NCBI GenBank assembly: GCA_021397845.1
Contig: CM038044.1
Location: 43,634,354 to 43,698,353, forward strand
Reading direction: 5' to 3'
DNA length: 64,000 nucleotides
DNA from: Areca catechu
Taxonomy: Eukaryota > Streptophyta > Magnoliopsida > Arecales > Arecaceae
Below, one piece after another: positions 1-11,690 of the stretch. The first letter of the stretch is position 1. Each line of letters opens with the position of its first letter. Position numbers and translations under genes: made by a program. The notes under the pieces were generated by a model. It was not told the DNA's origin and did no database searches. It saw only the letters and a program-made list of their open reading frames with translations.

Positions 1-471
1 TGCCTATTTGGTTTCTCTGTTTTGATATCTTTCAAATTGGTCCCAGTCTAACCCGTTCATTGTGCAGGATCCTTCTACGATTCGGAGTTCAAGAAAGGGT
101 TCTCTTGCCAAAGATCAATGTTGAATGAAACTAGTTTCTTTGGAATGCCAATCTTCCACTTCAGGGCTAGTTCATCTAAGAGCTTCAATGGATCTACCAG
201 GGAGTGATCATCTTGGGTAAATAACACCTCCTAATCTCTTAAGTCAGAGTTATTGAAGATCGTTGCTAAGGTTTAAATTCAATATTCATTAGCCCTAATC
301 TTCTCTAGGATTTAAATAAATACATCGCGGCGTAAGTTCCAAATTTCAGTGCTCCTTCCATAGCTTTACCTTAGTACTTTTGATCTGAAATTTAGTACCT
401 ATTAATAGGCTTCATTGCTCTCATTTCTCAATCCATCATTTAGATTGCATTCTCATCATCGTGCCGCGTCA
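1..471 (+). repeat. Right (U5) end of a gypsy-type LTR, left part outside the window
   Basis: No gene is seen here. The stretch resembles the 3' part of the gypsy LTRs further along: a GCAGGATCC region followed by a segment like the G6 LTR (around 48378-48440), and a terminus ending GTGCCGCGTCA, comparable to the GCTTGCCGCATCA end of the G3 LTR. From about position 472 the sequence changes to a second, related LTR. I read this as the right end of an element that inserted inside the LTR at 472-1284. The left half and its target duplication lie outside the window, so the boundary rests on the CA terminus and the change of similarity only. Confidence 0.5.
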
Positions 472-1284
472 GGAAGATTCAAATTCAAGGAGGTTGGCCA
501 CACCCCTCCAAGTCCTCCACCAAATCCTCCAACCTCCCCCTTCCCTCCAAACTCTCCACCAAATCCTCCAAACCCCCTTGTAATCCTCCTCAATTTGGAG
601 AGTTTTTAAATTTCAAAAGCTAGCTTTGTGAGGCTATTAAAGGCCTTGGATGCCCATTGTAAAGGAGAGGATTTTGGGAATGAATGAAAATTGAAGTTGA
701 ATTTTGGAAGTAGAAGTTGTCTTGTGTTTTTTTTTTTTCTTATGTGAAAGTTTCCCATCCTTTTCCTCCACGCCAAAGCCATTTTTTTCCCTAGCAAAGC
801 ATCTTCCAAGCTCAAGTGAAGGCATTGGAGTCAGCCAGATCTTCTCAAATTTCTGTTCTTAGTTCATAAATTCTCGCATCCCTTCTATATGTTCTTATCC
901 TTCTTCCTTAACTTTGATCTTCATTGCAGGGTCCTTCGAAGTCTTTGAGTTATGGACCGGGTTCACCTTGACAAAGAACCAACAAGCTGAAGCCCCAAGT
1001 CCAGGATTCTGATCCCTGTTATCCAGGTTCTTCAGTTTTGAACGTTGGTAGTTTCAAGGTATGAATCAAAAGAAGGTTGGAAAGCTCATCAAGGTAAGTC
1101 CACAATCATTAGCCCCTATTGTCTAGATCTTCTTCCTTCTTAGTTTAGGATTGTATTTAATCAAGAAAAAGTCCCATTTCTTATAATCCTTAAGTCTTAT
1201 TATGATGAGTACAATGCTAGTGTAATTAGGTTTCATTGCTCTACAAACCATATTCAAAACATTAATCATATGCTTGCCGCATCA
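472..1284 (+). repeat. Partial gypsy LTR, relative of the G3 LTR
   Basis: This is a diverged relative of the G3 LTRs (28443-29717, 32352-33627). Shared landmarks in the same order are the tandem CCTCCAA-rich block (about 500-600), the GGAGTCAGCC segment (about 827), the GCAGGGTCCTTCGAAGTC segment (about 926), the donor-like AAGGTAAGTCCAC (about 1090), and the terminus TATGCTTGCCGCATCA at 1269-1284. Immediately after 1284 the copia leader resumes (compare 21184 onward), so this LTR end is inserted in the copia1 leader. Whether it is a solo LTR or one end of a full element cannot be told from the window. Confidence 0.75.
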
Positions 1285-1942
1285 CCCTCCTTAATGATCA
1301 ATGTAGTCAGTGGGAGGTTGATCCATGTCTTCTTATCTATTTCATCTGTCATATTAAATTTAAACCCTCTAAATTATTAGGTCCATAAAAGAATAAAGTT
1401 ATGGGGATAACTAAGTCCTAGCCTTCCATTAAGTGAAATGGTAATGGATCCAATAGTTGGGTATTTATCGGTAGATCCAAAGATCGGGTATTCATCAGGC
1501 TATTGAGTGCCATTCCTAATATGATGGCTTAGTGCGACTCTCTTAACGATGGTCAGGTGGGCCAGCCAAAGTCAGGCTTCACTATTCGTTGGTTAGAAGC
1601 ATTGAGTTTTGTCATGTTAATGGTTGACCTAACCGGGATTTTCAATAAGAGACCCAAAGGCTGATTGAAGTATACCTCGGGGTAAAATCTAAATACTAGA
1701 AGTTACTTAGAGAAGTAATCAGTTGAAGAACCAACCTTTAGATGTGCATGGGTGGGCCAAGCAAAGTCGGGCTCATGTGTTGCTTATTGGGTTTTAGTAC
1801 CCACTAAGGAATTAAAGTAATTCCTCAGAATGGAGGTAGAAGCTACCAGTCTAAACAAAATAGTAGGAGGGCCTTTAGACTAAAGTCCATGTCTTTAGGT
1901 TAATAATTCATATACATTAATAGATTTTAATTTTCCTTTTAG
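1285..1942 (+). other. Copia1 5' leader (partial)
   Basis: Non-coding leader of the first copia copy. It aligns along its length with 21184-21845 of copia2 and with 28018-28302 plus 36889-37268 of copia3. The LTR and PBS of this copy would lie left of the inserted LTR ends and are not in the window. It ends in a pyrimidine-rich run and TTTTAG directly before the gag ATG. Confidence 0.75.
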
Positions 1943-2292
1943 ATGTCTACCAACTTGTTACTTCGATCTCTTCTCGATAATGAGAAACTCATGGGTCCCC
2001 ACTTTAATAGCTGGTATCAAAGGCTCAGGATTATCCTGGAGCATGAATGGATCTTATATGTGATATCGAATCCGGTGCCTGAAACCCCTGCTCCCAATGC
2101 TCGGGGTTTGGTCAGAGACACTTATCAGAAGTGGCTCTCTGATAGGATCACTGTCCGATGCATCATGTTAGCAGTGATGAATGACGAGTTCAGTCACAAA
2201 TTTGAGAAAGCCCAGTCAGAGGAGATCCTTCAAAAGTTGGAGTCCTTCGGTACACCAAATGATGTTAAGAAGTACAAGATCTCCTATGCTAT
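1943..2292 (+). pseudogene. gag: Copia1 gag, N-terminal part, interrupted by G1
   Basis: This reads as the start of a Ty1/copia Gag nucleocapsid precursor (begins MSTNLLLRSLLDNEKLMGP) and matches the gag starts at 21846 and 37269. About 117 codons are open before the frame enters inserted element G1 at 2293; the last residues of the apparent ORF come from the G1 LTR. The rest of gag resumes at 9587. The bases at 2288-2292 (GCTAT) are repeated at 9582-9586 as the G1 target duplication. Gag would coat element RNA in virus-like particles; this copy cannot make a full protein. Confidence 0.85.
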
Positions 2293-4085
2293 TGATGCAG
2301 AACGAAAGCTTTGATACCAAAATTGATGCAGGACGAAAGAGATGATGCGATGCAGAAGTAAATTAAGACTAATATATATATATATATTTTGTTTTTTTAT
2401 TTTCAGAAGTCGGCTTAGACTCAAAGAAAAGTTAAACTAAATTGAAAGAAACTATATAATAATTGAAAGCACAATTCAAAGAAACTAGATTATCAGAGTA
2501 GTTCAGAAGTAAAGGATCACTGGGGGTTGAGAAACTCCCAGACCTAGGGTTTCACTCTGAACTTTCAACAGGACAGAAATAAAGAGAAGGGAAGGGTTAT
2601 GTACTAGGCAGAGATCTTCACAGAGTTGGTGGAAGGACTCTCTCGAGCAGATTGTTGGATCCTTGGATTCGGATATCTTCGCAATGGATCCTCTAATACT
2701 GATCCTTTGGCAGAGTTGGCTTCTCCTGAACTCAGGATCTGGGAAAGAAGAAGAACAAGTTAAGGAACCAGATACTCAAAGAAAGGATTTACCAGATAAG
2801 AAGAACTTGAAAAATTGATGTTGCTGAAATCCTGATTCTCCTGGATGCTGATCTGACTTCCTTTAGGATTTGCTCTGTATTCGAAGTAGCCGATCTGGAC
2901 CTGGATGCTGGTGGTCGGCCTCTACTTGGAAGAGAGGGGCCGTGAGATGATGAGGTAGATTAGGGTTTGGATGATTGGTGGAATGAAGAAGATGATGGGC
3001 AGCTAGGGTTTGGAATTGAAGTGGCTAACCTAGGGTTTTGGTAGGGTTTGGAGATCTCACACCTCCTCAAGGTTCTTGTGGAACCCGGAATCACTCCCTC
3101 ACGGAGCTCAATACTTGAATACAAGTGCGGAAGAGAGAAACACAAAGTTGCTCACAAAGAAATTGATTTCATTCATCATTAAATTCAAGAGTTACATAGA
3201 GTTGAATATATAGACATAACAAAGAAATAAAATTTTATACATTTTTCATGTGGGACTAATAGGACTAACCCACACTTTAGGCATCAAATTCTCTTCCCAA
3301 GACTCCTTCCATGAGTGGGCAGCCCAAAAACTCCAAGAAAACTTGAAAATCAACTCCAAATGGCAGGTTATGGGGATGTCTCCTAGTATCTCTCCATGAA
3401 TCAAGGATTTTCCCTTCATGGTTTGGCTCATTTGGGCACCTCCTAGTCTTGCTCCACAAATTTAGGCTTCTTCTTTTCATGGCTTTGGCACTTTTGGAAA
3501 CTTTTGGGAACCTCCTTGAATTCCTCCCCAAGACATGCTCTCTTCCCTTTTATAACTTGGATTTTTATGGAACATTGTGGGGCACCTCCTTGATCCTCTC
3601 TTCAAGAAAAATTCTTGCCATCCTGGCTTGGGTTTATCTGGAAAGAAATTGGCTCCTCCTTGGATTGAGGTATCTTGATGGATTTCTCTCCCAAGTGGTG
3701 CAAGAAAAAAAGGAACTTACTTCTTGTGGTGTAGGGACCAAAGACACTGGATGGAGATGTGGCGCCTCCTGGACTCTGGCGTGTGGCTGGGAGTGTGGCG
3801 CCGACTTGCTTGGGCCTGGGAGAAAAAATGTGGCACCCTGGACCTTGACTTGACTGAAAAAAGTGGCATCAACCTGGAGAAGACCTAGACCACTACTAGG
3901 ACTTGTACTGAGTCAACATGACTCAACAAAATTTAAATTGATGGGAAATACAGACTCAAGACTAAAATTGAGTTGACCAAGTCAACCCTTATTACAAAAC
4001 CAGAAAACCCTAATTCTTCGGGCAAGGTCAATCAGAGATCCAGATGGAGCCCTGAAGTCTTCTTCTGAGTCTGGTGCCTGCACCA
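2293..4085 (-). repeat. G1 3' LTR
   Basis: On the minus strand it begins TGGTGCAGGCACCAG and ends CTGCATCA, canonical TG...CA ends. An AT dinucleotide run lies at about 2369-2385. Near its 3' end it holds an extra copy of the PBS-like TGGTATCAAAGC (plus-strand 2308-2319), so the LTR end appears duplicated in tandem. An antisense open frame at 3449-3853 is shared with the other G1 LTR and, in part, with the G6 LTRs; I do not call it a gene. Confidence 0.9.
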
Positions 4086-4860
4086 ATTCTCCCGAGGTGG
4101 GAGGAACTCGACCCTATCGAGTATGGATCAAGCTGGCTCTGGTATCTCTCCAAGAGGTTTGGGTCCAATTATTGTAATTCTTCTCGGGAGATCCAAGAGT
4201 CATCAGAATCTGGCCTTCCTTGCCAGCGGACCAGGTATCTTTGGTATCCTCGATTACGAGTAGAGATAACCTGATCATCCAGGATCTTTTCAATCTGCTC
4301 TTTCCTCACTGGCCAGTTTGTTGGTGGACACACAGGGTCGGGATCACTCTCAATAATAGGATTAGGTTTCAAAGGCTTACTAGGAATCACAGCTGGCTCC
4401 CTATACTCTACTAAGTCTGTAATATTGAAAGTAGAGCTATTGCCTAGTTCTGGAGGCAACTCGAGCACATAGGTATTGGATCCTACTCTCTTCACTACTC
4501 TAAATGGTCCAGCTCCTTTAGCATGTAACTTTCTAATGGTTCCAGGAAAAAACCGCTCAGGCCTTAACTTAATCATTACATAGTCTCTCTCAACAAAAGT
4601 TTTGACTCATCTTTGAGAATCAGCCAACTTCTTATAAGTTTCATTACTTAAAGTTATTTTGGCATGAATTTCTTTATGCAAGTCCTTTACATGCTATGCA
4701 AGTGCATCAAGAGACTTGTGTGTGGGCTAATAGTGAAATCAGATCAAGTGGTGTGTGAGGCTTGTATCCATGAACAATTTCAAAGGGACTCTAGCCTATA
4801 GACCTATTGATTGAAATATTGAATGCAATTTTAGCCCTGGACAAAATACAAATCCCAATT
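4086..4860 (-). pseudogene. pol: G1 integrase C-terminal region and chromodomain remnant
   Basis: On the minus strand the segment 4169-4576 encodes a recognisable integrase C-terminal barrel (MIKLRPERFFPGTIRKLHAK; VYVLELPPEL-type) leading into a chromodomain (YQRYLVRWQGRPDSDDSW) that in live elements would bind histone tails and guide insertion. Upstream to about 4850 are degraded pieces matching the SPFEIVHGYKP region of G7 integrase, broken by several stops and frameshifts. The frame has a stop just before 4169, whereas G6 keeps it open. The RT and the DDE core that normally precede this part are absent. Confidence 0.82.
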
Positions 4861-5003
4861 CCTGGTGCTCTCAATCAAACCAAAATCTGCGCCAAAGCCT
4901 AGTAAAGGGTCAAGAAAAACTAAACTAGACTGATGACGCATTCCTAAAGAATGGACTTTATTCCAAAGGAACCCTAGTTCTAAACCTAACAAACTAAGGC
5001 TCT

Positions 5004-6878
5004 CTAGGTTTGACCTTGGGTCAAAGGAGGGCATGCAGAGCATGAAAACTTATTATGGATGCCTAGTAGGTGCCATAAGGTCTTCCAGAAGTAGGTGGCA
5101 AACCTAATAGGTTCTAAGGAGTCTTGCAACCTAGAGATCTCAGTAAAGTGTAATCCTATAGCTTTAGAAACATGAGAAGATTCAGGGAAGGGTAGGAAAT
5201 AAGAATCAGAGTTTTGAGGTGGCTTATCGGAAACAAGAAACAAACTTTGGTTATTCAGGATGACCTTAAAATGAGGACATTGTTCTATAGGTGCACTCAT
5301 CCAAACCTCATGATTTGCTCTAGGAGGGTCTACAAGTGCAAGTTCTAGGATAGGCTGGGTGCTCCTAGAAGGTGGAAGGTTATCAGGAAGGTCTTTGGAA
5401 TGTTTATCTAGAAAGTCCTCTAAGCTACTGTCTTTTTCTTGTTCTTGGACCTTCTCAATGGGAAATTCTTATGAACTCCTTCCTTCTTCACACTTCTCTA
5501 CCAGATTTGACTCAGGGGTGTCTTCTTTGGATTCCTCAATGAGTTCAGGGGTATTCTCACTTAAACTTTTATTTGGTGTAATTTCCTCTTCCTGAACTTC
5601 CTCAAAAGGGTCTTCTCTTAGGGTTAGCTCCTGAATTCCTTGAGTGGTAGGGGACCCCTCAATAACCCCATTAGGTAGGAGTTGGTTAATTGAATTATCG
5701 GGAGAGATATCCTCAAATTCTTCTTCTTCATATTCATCTATCAAACTTATGTCAGGCTCATATATTTCTTCCTCAATCTCACTGAAAGGTTCTAATTTAT
5801 TCTCCTTTGATTCCTCTTTAAGTATGGCTCTGGTCAGGTCAACTAATTTTGGGATGGCTATGCCTAACTCCTTCTCAGTGTTATCCTTCTGGTCAAGAGG
5901 TGACACAAGTGGGAATTGACAAACAAAAGTCTGGTTCACTACAGGTGTCGGATCAATCGGAACTTGACTCAAGTTGGTAAAGGTTGGCTTTAAGTCCAAA
6001 GTACTTGATTGGTTATATCTTAAAGACCACTCATAGTCTTGGGCTTCTTGGTAGGCTCGGTCTAACTTATTGGTCTTTTCAAGGAATAGCTTCCTATAAA
6101 TGTCTGGGTGTAACCCAACCCTAAACCTCGATGTGATCTGAGCTTCGATCTCAATGGTATTGCATTTCATGTCATACCACTGGAAGTCCTCGATATATTT
6201 AAACACAGGCCTATTATCTTGTCGCAATTGGTACCATTGGTCTAAAAGTCTTTTCTCATAGGATCTACCTAGGTACCTATCTCTCAACTTACTTCTCATA
6301 TCTCTCCAAGTATATATTTTCTCTTTTCTTTGATAACACTCACGCTCAATAGCATACCAATGCGACATAGCATGTTTGGTGAACTTGGTTTTGGCTAACC
6401 TAACTTGTCCTAATTCCGATATGTTAGTGCACTCAAAATACAGATCCATTTGTTCTTCCCACTTAATATATGTCTCTTGTCTTCCATCAAAAGTGGGTGC
6501 ATAAGGTTCGGTGTTCCTAACGGGTCCCTTCTCTGAGTCAACCAAGTATGGGTATAGGCTCCTAGGGTGAGACTCAGGGGCAAGATCATGGTCATAGGCT
6601 CTTAGATCAAACCTCCAATGATTAGGTTCAGGATCCCTGTATAATGGTCTCCTAGGCTCTGGGTGTGGGTGAGGTTGGGGTCTACCAAATTCTGAGTCAG
6701 GGGTCTAATTTCGGTGCCTAGGCTCCTCAAGTACCTGGGCTCGGTCTCTAAACTGGGCAACAGTATCAATTATATCCTGACTCAATTTGGTCATACTTTC
6801 GGTAAGAGTTCTAATCATGGCCTCTAAATCAGGTTGGGTTTGACCAAGTTGGTAGGGTACTCCGTTCCGGGTGGACAT
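5004..6878 (-). pseudogene. gag: G1 gag fused to acidic linker and integrase scrap
   Basis: The start is placed at ATG 6878-6876 (MSTRNGVPYQ), matching the G6 start. Order: N-terminal coiled segment; capsid-like Retrotrans_gag region with PTFDGRQETYIKWEEQ and RDRYLGRSYEKRLLDQWYQL; a long Glu/Asp-rich linker (YEPDISLIDEYEEEEFED); a conserved module (FKVILNNQ, SDSYFLPFP); and an integrase fragment (TYFWKTLWHLLG) ending at a stop at 5004. No CCHC zinc knuckle and no protease are present. Two in-frame stops break it, at 6702-6704 and 5469-5471; the second is CAA in G6. Length would be about 625 codons without the stops. Confidence 0.85.
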
Positions 6879-7051
6879 GATGATGCAAGCAAGCACACTA
6901 AATGAGACTCGACTGAAATGACTACGGGCTAACTAGACCTAGAGCCCAAACTAGATGCCCAATCAGAGTGGCAAGCTAGCCTGTAGTAACTCGGGACTTA
7001 GCCAGGCAGGTGTAAGGGGAGTGTTAGGTCCCTAATTGCCAATCCTAGACA

Positions 7052-7066
7052 CCAATCAGTGATTGG
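7052..7066 (-). promoter_or_regulatory. G1 leader hairpin
   Basis: An inverted repeat CCAATCAGTGATTGG lies in the G1 leader (6879-7785), about 180 bases 5' of gag. The same hairpin with changed loop bases is in G2, G3, G6 and G7. The surrounding leader (about 6990-7240) is also conserved, including CGACCAGTTGGTGTC. A role in RNA dimerisation or packaging is inference. Confidence 0.5.
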
Positions 7067-7768
7067 CCAGGTAGGCGGACCAGCACACAAGCCCTTCGAG
7101 ATAGAATCACTGAACCACTGTTCTAGACACTGAGTACAAAGCACACACAGAGTAACTAGACAAACTGACTCAACACTAGCCTAGACCCGACCAGTTGGTG
7201 TCCCTAGCCCACTAGGATAAATTAGGTCTAATTAATTTTAAGATTAAAGGCTTAGGTTCGAATGCACGGGAGGTGGTTTTGGGCTAAGGAGAGGGTCTTA
7301 ATCCTCCCCTTATGTTGCAACTTCGGTGCCCTTAAGATGGATTCAATTTATGCACACTCAAATAAAAAAACAGCTTGCAGAAAATAAAAAAAATAGAACA
7401 GCAGTAAAATTTATCTCAAAAAATCTACAGAAATTAATAAATCATGAAAATTTTATGTAAATTACTTTAAATTATACTGGTTCCAGCAAAACAAGAATTA
7501 CTTAATTTTAAATTTTTTGCAGGGAGAAAAAATTCGAATAACAGGATAGTTACTGGCAGAAAATAGAACATGTGTCCCGTTTACAATCCCTGCCTAGAAG
7601 TTATAACCCAGCGGCACCCCTACACGCCCTAGGAACCCCCATGGAATGGGAGGAGGAGGCTTGTGTCTCGCTTGTTCCTAGGACCGGACGGCCAGGGGAG
7701 TCTACTCTAGGCAGCAAAAGTAAAAAGGAACGAAAAAAAAAAAATCAAACAAGCAAGAACCCTGACAG

Positions 7769-7781
7769 GGCTCTGATACCA
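7769..7781 (-). other. G1 primer binding site
   Basis: The minus-strand sequence TGGTATCAGAGCC, the plant LTR-element site complementary to the 3' end of initiator tRNA-Met, sits four bases inside the right LTR (7786-9581). It fixes the element orientation as minus and the right LTR as the 5' LTR. Confidence 0.85.
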
Positions 7782-7785
7782 AAAA

Positions 7786-9581
7786 TGATGCAGAACGAAA
7801 GCTCTGATACCAAAATTGATGCAGGATGAAAGAGATGATGTGATGCGAAAGTAAATTAAGACTAATATATATATATATATACATTTGTTTTTTTATTTTC
7901 AGAAGTCGGCTTAGACTCAAAGGAAAGTTAAACTAAATTGAAAGAAACTATATAATAATTGAAAGAACAATTCAAAGAAACTAGATTATCAGAGTAGTTC
8001 AGAAGTAAAGGATCGCTGGGGGTTGAGAAACTCTCAGACCTAGGGTTTCACTCTGAACTTTCAACAGGACAGAAATAAAGAGAAGAGAAGGGTTATGTAC
8101 CAGGCAGAGATCTTTACAGAGTTGGTGGAAGGACTCTCTCGAGCAGATTGTTGGATCCTCGGATTCGGATATCTTCGCAATGGATCCTCCAATACTGGTC
8201 CTTTGGCAGAGTTGGCTTCTCCTGAACTCAGGATCTGGAAAAGAAGAAGAACAAGTTAAGGAACCAGATACTCAAAGAAAGGATTTACCAGATAAGAAGA
8301 ACTTGAAAAATTGATGTTGTTGAAATCCTGATTCTCCTGGATGCTGATCTGACTTCCTTTGGGATTTGCTCTGTATTCGAAGAAGCCGATCTGGACCTGG
8401 ATGCTGGTGGTCGGCCTCTACTTGGAAGAGAGGGGCCGTGAGATGATGAGGTAGATTAGGGTTTGGATGATTGGTGAAATGAAGAAGATGATAGGCGGCT
8501 AGGGTTTGGAATTGAAGTGGCTAACCTAGGGTTTTGGTAGGGTTTGGAGATCTCACACCTCCTCAAGGTTCCTGTGGAACCCAGAATCACTCCCTCATGG
8601 AGCTCAACACTTAAATACAAGTGCGGAAGAGAGAAACACAAAGTTGCTCACAAAGTAATTGATTTCATTCATCATTAAACTCAAGAGTTATATAGAGTTG
8701 AATATATAGACATAACAAAGAAAAAAAAATTTATACATTTTTCATGTGGGACTAATAGGACTAACCCATACTTTAGGCATCAAATTCTCTTCCCAAGACC
8801 CCTTCCATGAGTGGGCAGCCCAAATACTCCAAGAAAACTTGAAAATCAACTCCAAATGGCAGGTTATGGGGGTGTCTCCTAGTATCTCTCCATGAATCAA
8901 GGATTTTCGCTTTATGGTTTGGCTCATTTGGACACCTCCTAGTCTTGCTCCACAAGTTTAGGCTTCTTCCTTTCATGGCTTTGGCACTTTTGGAAACTTT
9001 TGGGAACCTCCTTGAATTCCTCCCAAAGACATGCTCTCTTCCCTTTTATAACTTGGATTTTTATGGAACATTGTGGGGCACCTCCTTGATCCTCTCTTCA
9101 AGAAAAATTCTTGCCATCCTGGCTTGGGTTTATCTGGAAAGAAATTGGCTCCTCCTTGGATTGAGGTATCTTGATGGATTTCTCTCCCAAGTGGTGCAAG
9201 AAAAAAAGGAACTTACTTCTTGTGGTGTAGGGACCAGAGACACTGGATGGAGATGTGGTGCCTCCTGGTCTCTAGCGTGTGGCTGGGAGTGTGGCGCCCA
9301 CTTGCTTGGGCCTGGAAGAAAAAATGTGGCACCCTGGACCTTGACTTGACTGAAAAAAGTGGCACCAACCTGGAGAAGACCTAGACCACTACTAGGACTT
9401 GTACTGAGTCAACATGACTCAACAAAATTTAAATTGATGGGAAATACAGACTCAAGACTAAAATTGAGTTGACCAAGTCAACCCTTATTACAAAACCAGA
9501 AAACCCTAATTCTTCGGGCAAGGTCAATCAGAGATCCAGATGGAGCCCTGAAGTCTTCTTCTGAGTCTGGTGCCCGCACCA
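7786..9581 (-). repeat. G1 5' LTR
   Basis: It matches 2293-4085 along its length. Minus-strand ends are TGGTGCGGGCACCAG and CTGCATCA. It contains the internal PBS-like copy TGGTATCAGAGC (plus-strand 7801-7812) near its 3' end, followed by a second LTR end and the true PBS. The antisense frame at 8945-9349 corresponds to 3449-3853. Confidence 0.9.
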
Positions 9582-9586
9582 GCTAT

Positions 9587-10080
9587 CTACAATGTGAGAT
9601 GCTTAATGGGGTCTCAATCACTGATCATGTATTGTACATGATTGAGATGATTGAGTGCCTGGGCAAGCTCGATTTTCCCTTGCATGAATAGCTCAAGAAT
9701 GATATGATACTGAATTCCCTGCCCTCTTCTTATCTAGACTTTTTTGATCATGTCAAAATGAATAAGCCTGTAGTTAACTACCATGGTCTATTGGGATTAC
9801 TATAGACTTATGAGAAAGACCACCAACTTAATAAAGGGGTGGTAAATCTAGTGGGAGGATCTTTAGCGGGGCATCATCCCTTTAAGAAAGGGAAAAAGAG
9901 AAATAAAGGAAAGAAGGTACAAAATGCTTCTGGGCCCATTTAGGTCAAGAAGGTGAAGGCTGATAAGAGCCAGGCGGAGTGCTTCTTTTGTAAGAAGCAA
10001 TGTCATTGGAAGAGGAACTATCCTCTTTATATTGCATCCCTTGACCTGAACAGGTCCAAGAAGGGGAAGCTGTAGGGCAG
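9587..10080 (+). pseudogene. gag: Copia1 gag, C-terminal part with zinc knuckle
   Basis: This continues copia1 gag after the G1 insertion and matches 22188 onward in copia2. It encodes the MLNGVSITDHVLYMIEMIE-type capsid helices, then a Lys-rich tail and a zinc knuckle region reading ECFFCKKQCHWKRNY at about 9979-10023. Against copia3 (ECFFCKKQGHWKRNC) the last cysteine is tyrosine, so the CX2CX4HX4C finger is broken here. Several stop codons, for example TAG at 9690 and 9804, interrupt the frame. Confidence 0.8.
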
Positions 10081-11690
10081 TGCTGGACAAGATATTTATA
10101 TAATAATACCTTGTAGTTTCTTTATCTACGATACTACTAACTGAGTATTGGATATCGAAAGTCCAATTCATATTTGTAATTCTTTATAGGAACTTCAACT
10201 TAGTAGGAGATTCGACGACGACGAGAGATTCTTGAACGTGGAAAATAGAAGCCAAGTTCTAGTCCTGGCATTGGTAGCCTTCAAATTAGTTTTCGAGTCT
10301 TGTATAATCATTTTGAATGAGTATCATTACTGTTTGTCTTTCATCCTGAATATCATTTTTGTAAGCCAATTGGCCATGTATGGTTATGAACTATCAATAA
10401 AGAATGACATTTGCAAAATCATTTGGAATGGTTATGTTGTGATAAATGGATACATGAATAATGACATTTATGTACTATCGTGACCTGTTAGTATAGTGTA
10501 CACATCTAGCAGATGTCATAGGATAGATAATGTTAGTGATGCGTATCTATGGCATTGTAGGCTAGGTCATATTTACAAGAACAAGATAAATAGGTTGAAA
10601 AGCGAGGGTCTTCTCGAGATCAGTGAATGTGATTCACTACCAACCTGTGAGTCCTGTTTTCTTAAAAAGATGATAAGATCACCTTTTACTGGAAAGGGTG
10701 AACGAGCCAAAGAAATTCTAAGTCTGGTATATACTGATATATGCGGACCTATAATATTAGTGCCAAAGGTGGGTACAAATATTTTATTACATTTATAAAT
10801 GACCTTTTGAGGTACGATTATGTCTTCTTGATAAGATATAAATCTGAATCATTTGAAATGTTCAAATGATATCGTAATGAAATAGAAAAATAAACTGGAA
10901 AGTATATCAAAATCTTTTGATCTGATCGAGGTGGTGAATATCTTTCTATTCATTTTTTGATATATCTTGAGGAGAATGAGATTCTCTCTTAATGGACACT
11001 TCTAGGGACACCTCAGTTAAATGGAGTGTTTGAAAGGAAGAATCGAACCCTGTTAGACATGGTTCGATCCATGATGGGCCTTGCTTTTCTACCACCATCC
11101 TTTTAGGGATATGCTCTAGAGTTATCATGTTACCTTTTAAATAGGGTTCCGAGTAAGTTTGTTAGCAAAACCTCATAGAGATATGGACTGGACGTAAGCT
11201 GACACTCGCACACCTTTGGGTTTGGGGCTGCCCGGCTTATGTCAAATGTTAGAACATGGATAAGCATGGACCTCGATCTAACCGGTGCCTATTTGTTGGG
11301 TATCCAACAGAGTCTAAGGGATACTACTTCTACTTGGCTAAGGAACAAAAGTTGTTCGTCAGTCTTAGGACCATCTTTTTGGAAAAGGAGTTTCTTGGTG
11401 AAGGAATTGTAGCCGCTAAGATTGAACGTAGTGAAGTTCAACAAGTAGAAGTACTGACACACTTAAGGGACAACATAGAACTGGTTGTGATTAGATCATA
11501 CCCAGAGCCCACACAGGAACCATTAAGGAGATTCGATAGGGTACCGCATCAACCGGATAGATACTACAATATCTTTGTCCAGGATGGTGATCCCATTGAA
11601 CTCGATGAGAACAATGAGGACTCGATCACCTATATGGATGCAATGCAGAGATTCAACTTTGAAAAATGGCTAAGAGCCATGAGATCCTAA
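10081..11690 (+). pseudogene. pol: Copia1 protease and integrase remnant
   Basis: Degraded protease precedes a recognisable GAG-pre-integrase zinc domain (YLWHCRLGHIYKNKINRL ... CDSLPTCESC, HHCC pattern, 10543-10660). The integrase core follows (VYTDICGP at 10729; FDRGGEYLS-type at about 10925; the region before LLDMVRSMMG at about 11050) and then the C-terminal part to 11690 (RCLFVGYPTESKGYYFYLAK). Frames change at least three times and in-frame stops are present. In a live element this integrase would insert the cDNA; this copy cannot be translated as one protein. Confidence 0.82.

Larger units (their letters stand above)
2293..9581 (-). mobile_element. G1: non-autonomous chromovirus-type LTR retrotransposon, minus strand
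   Basis: The element has two LTRs of 1793 and 1796 bp (2293-4085 and 7786-9581) around a 3.7-kb interior, flanked by a perfect 5-bp duplication GCTAT (2288-2292 and 9582-9586). Read on the minus strand it has a PBS for initiator tRNA-Met next to the right LTR, a leader with a short hairpin, a gag-type frame, an integrase scrap and a chromodomain, then a polypurine region beside the left LTR. Protease, RT, RNase H and the integrase catalytic core are absent rather than merely mutated. The LTRs differ by roughly 3% in the part I compared. It shares its LTR family and interior layout with G6 (47089-54173). Confidence 0.92.

Noticed and set aside
2368..2390. AT dinucleotide run in the G1 LTR, also at 7864-7880
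   Set aside because: A simple microsatellite duplicated with the LTR; it has no further meaning beyond length difference between the LTRs.
5359..5919. Ser-rich plus-strand frames at 5359-5595 and 5644-5919
   Set aside because: They are the complement of the acidic linker in G1 gag; the Glu/Asp codons on the minus strand give Ser/Leu runs on the plus strand.
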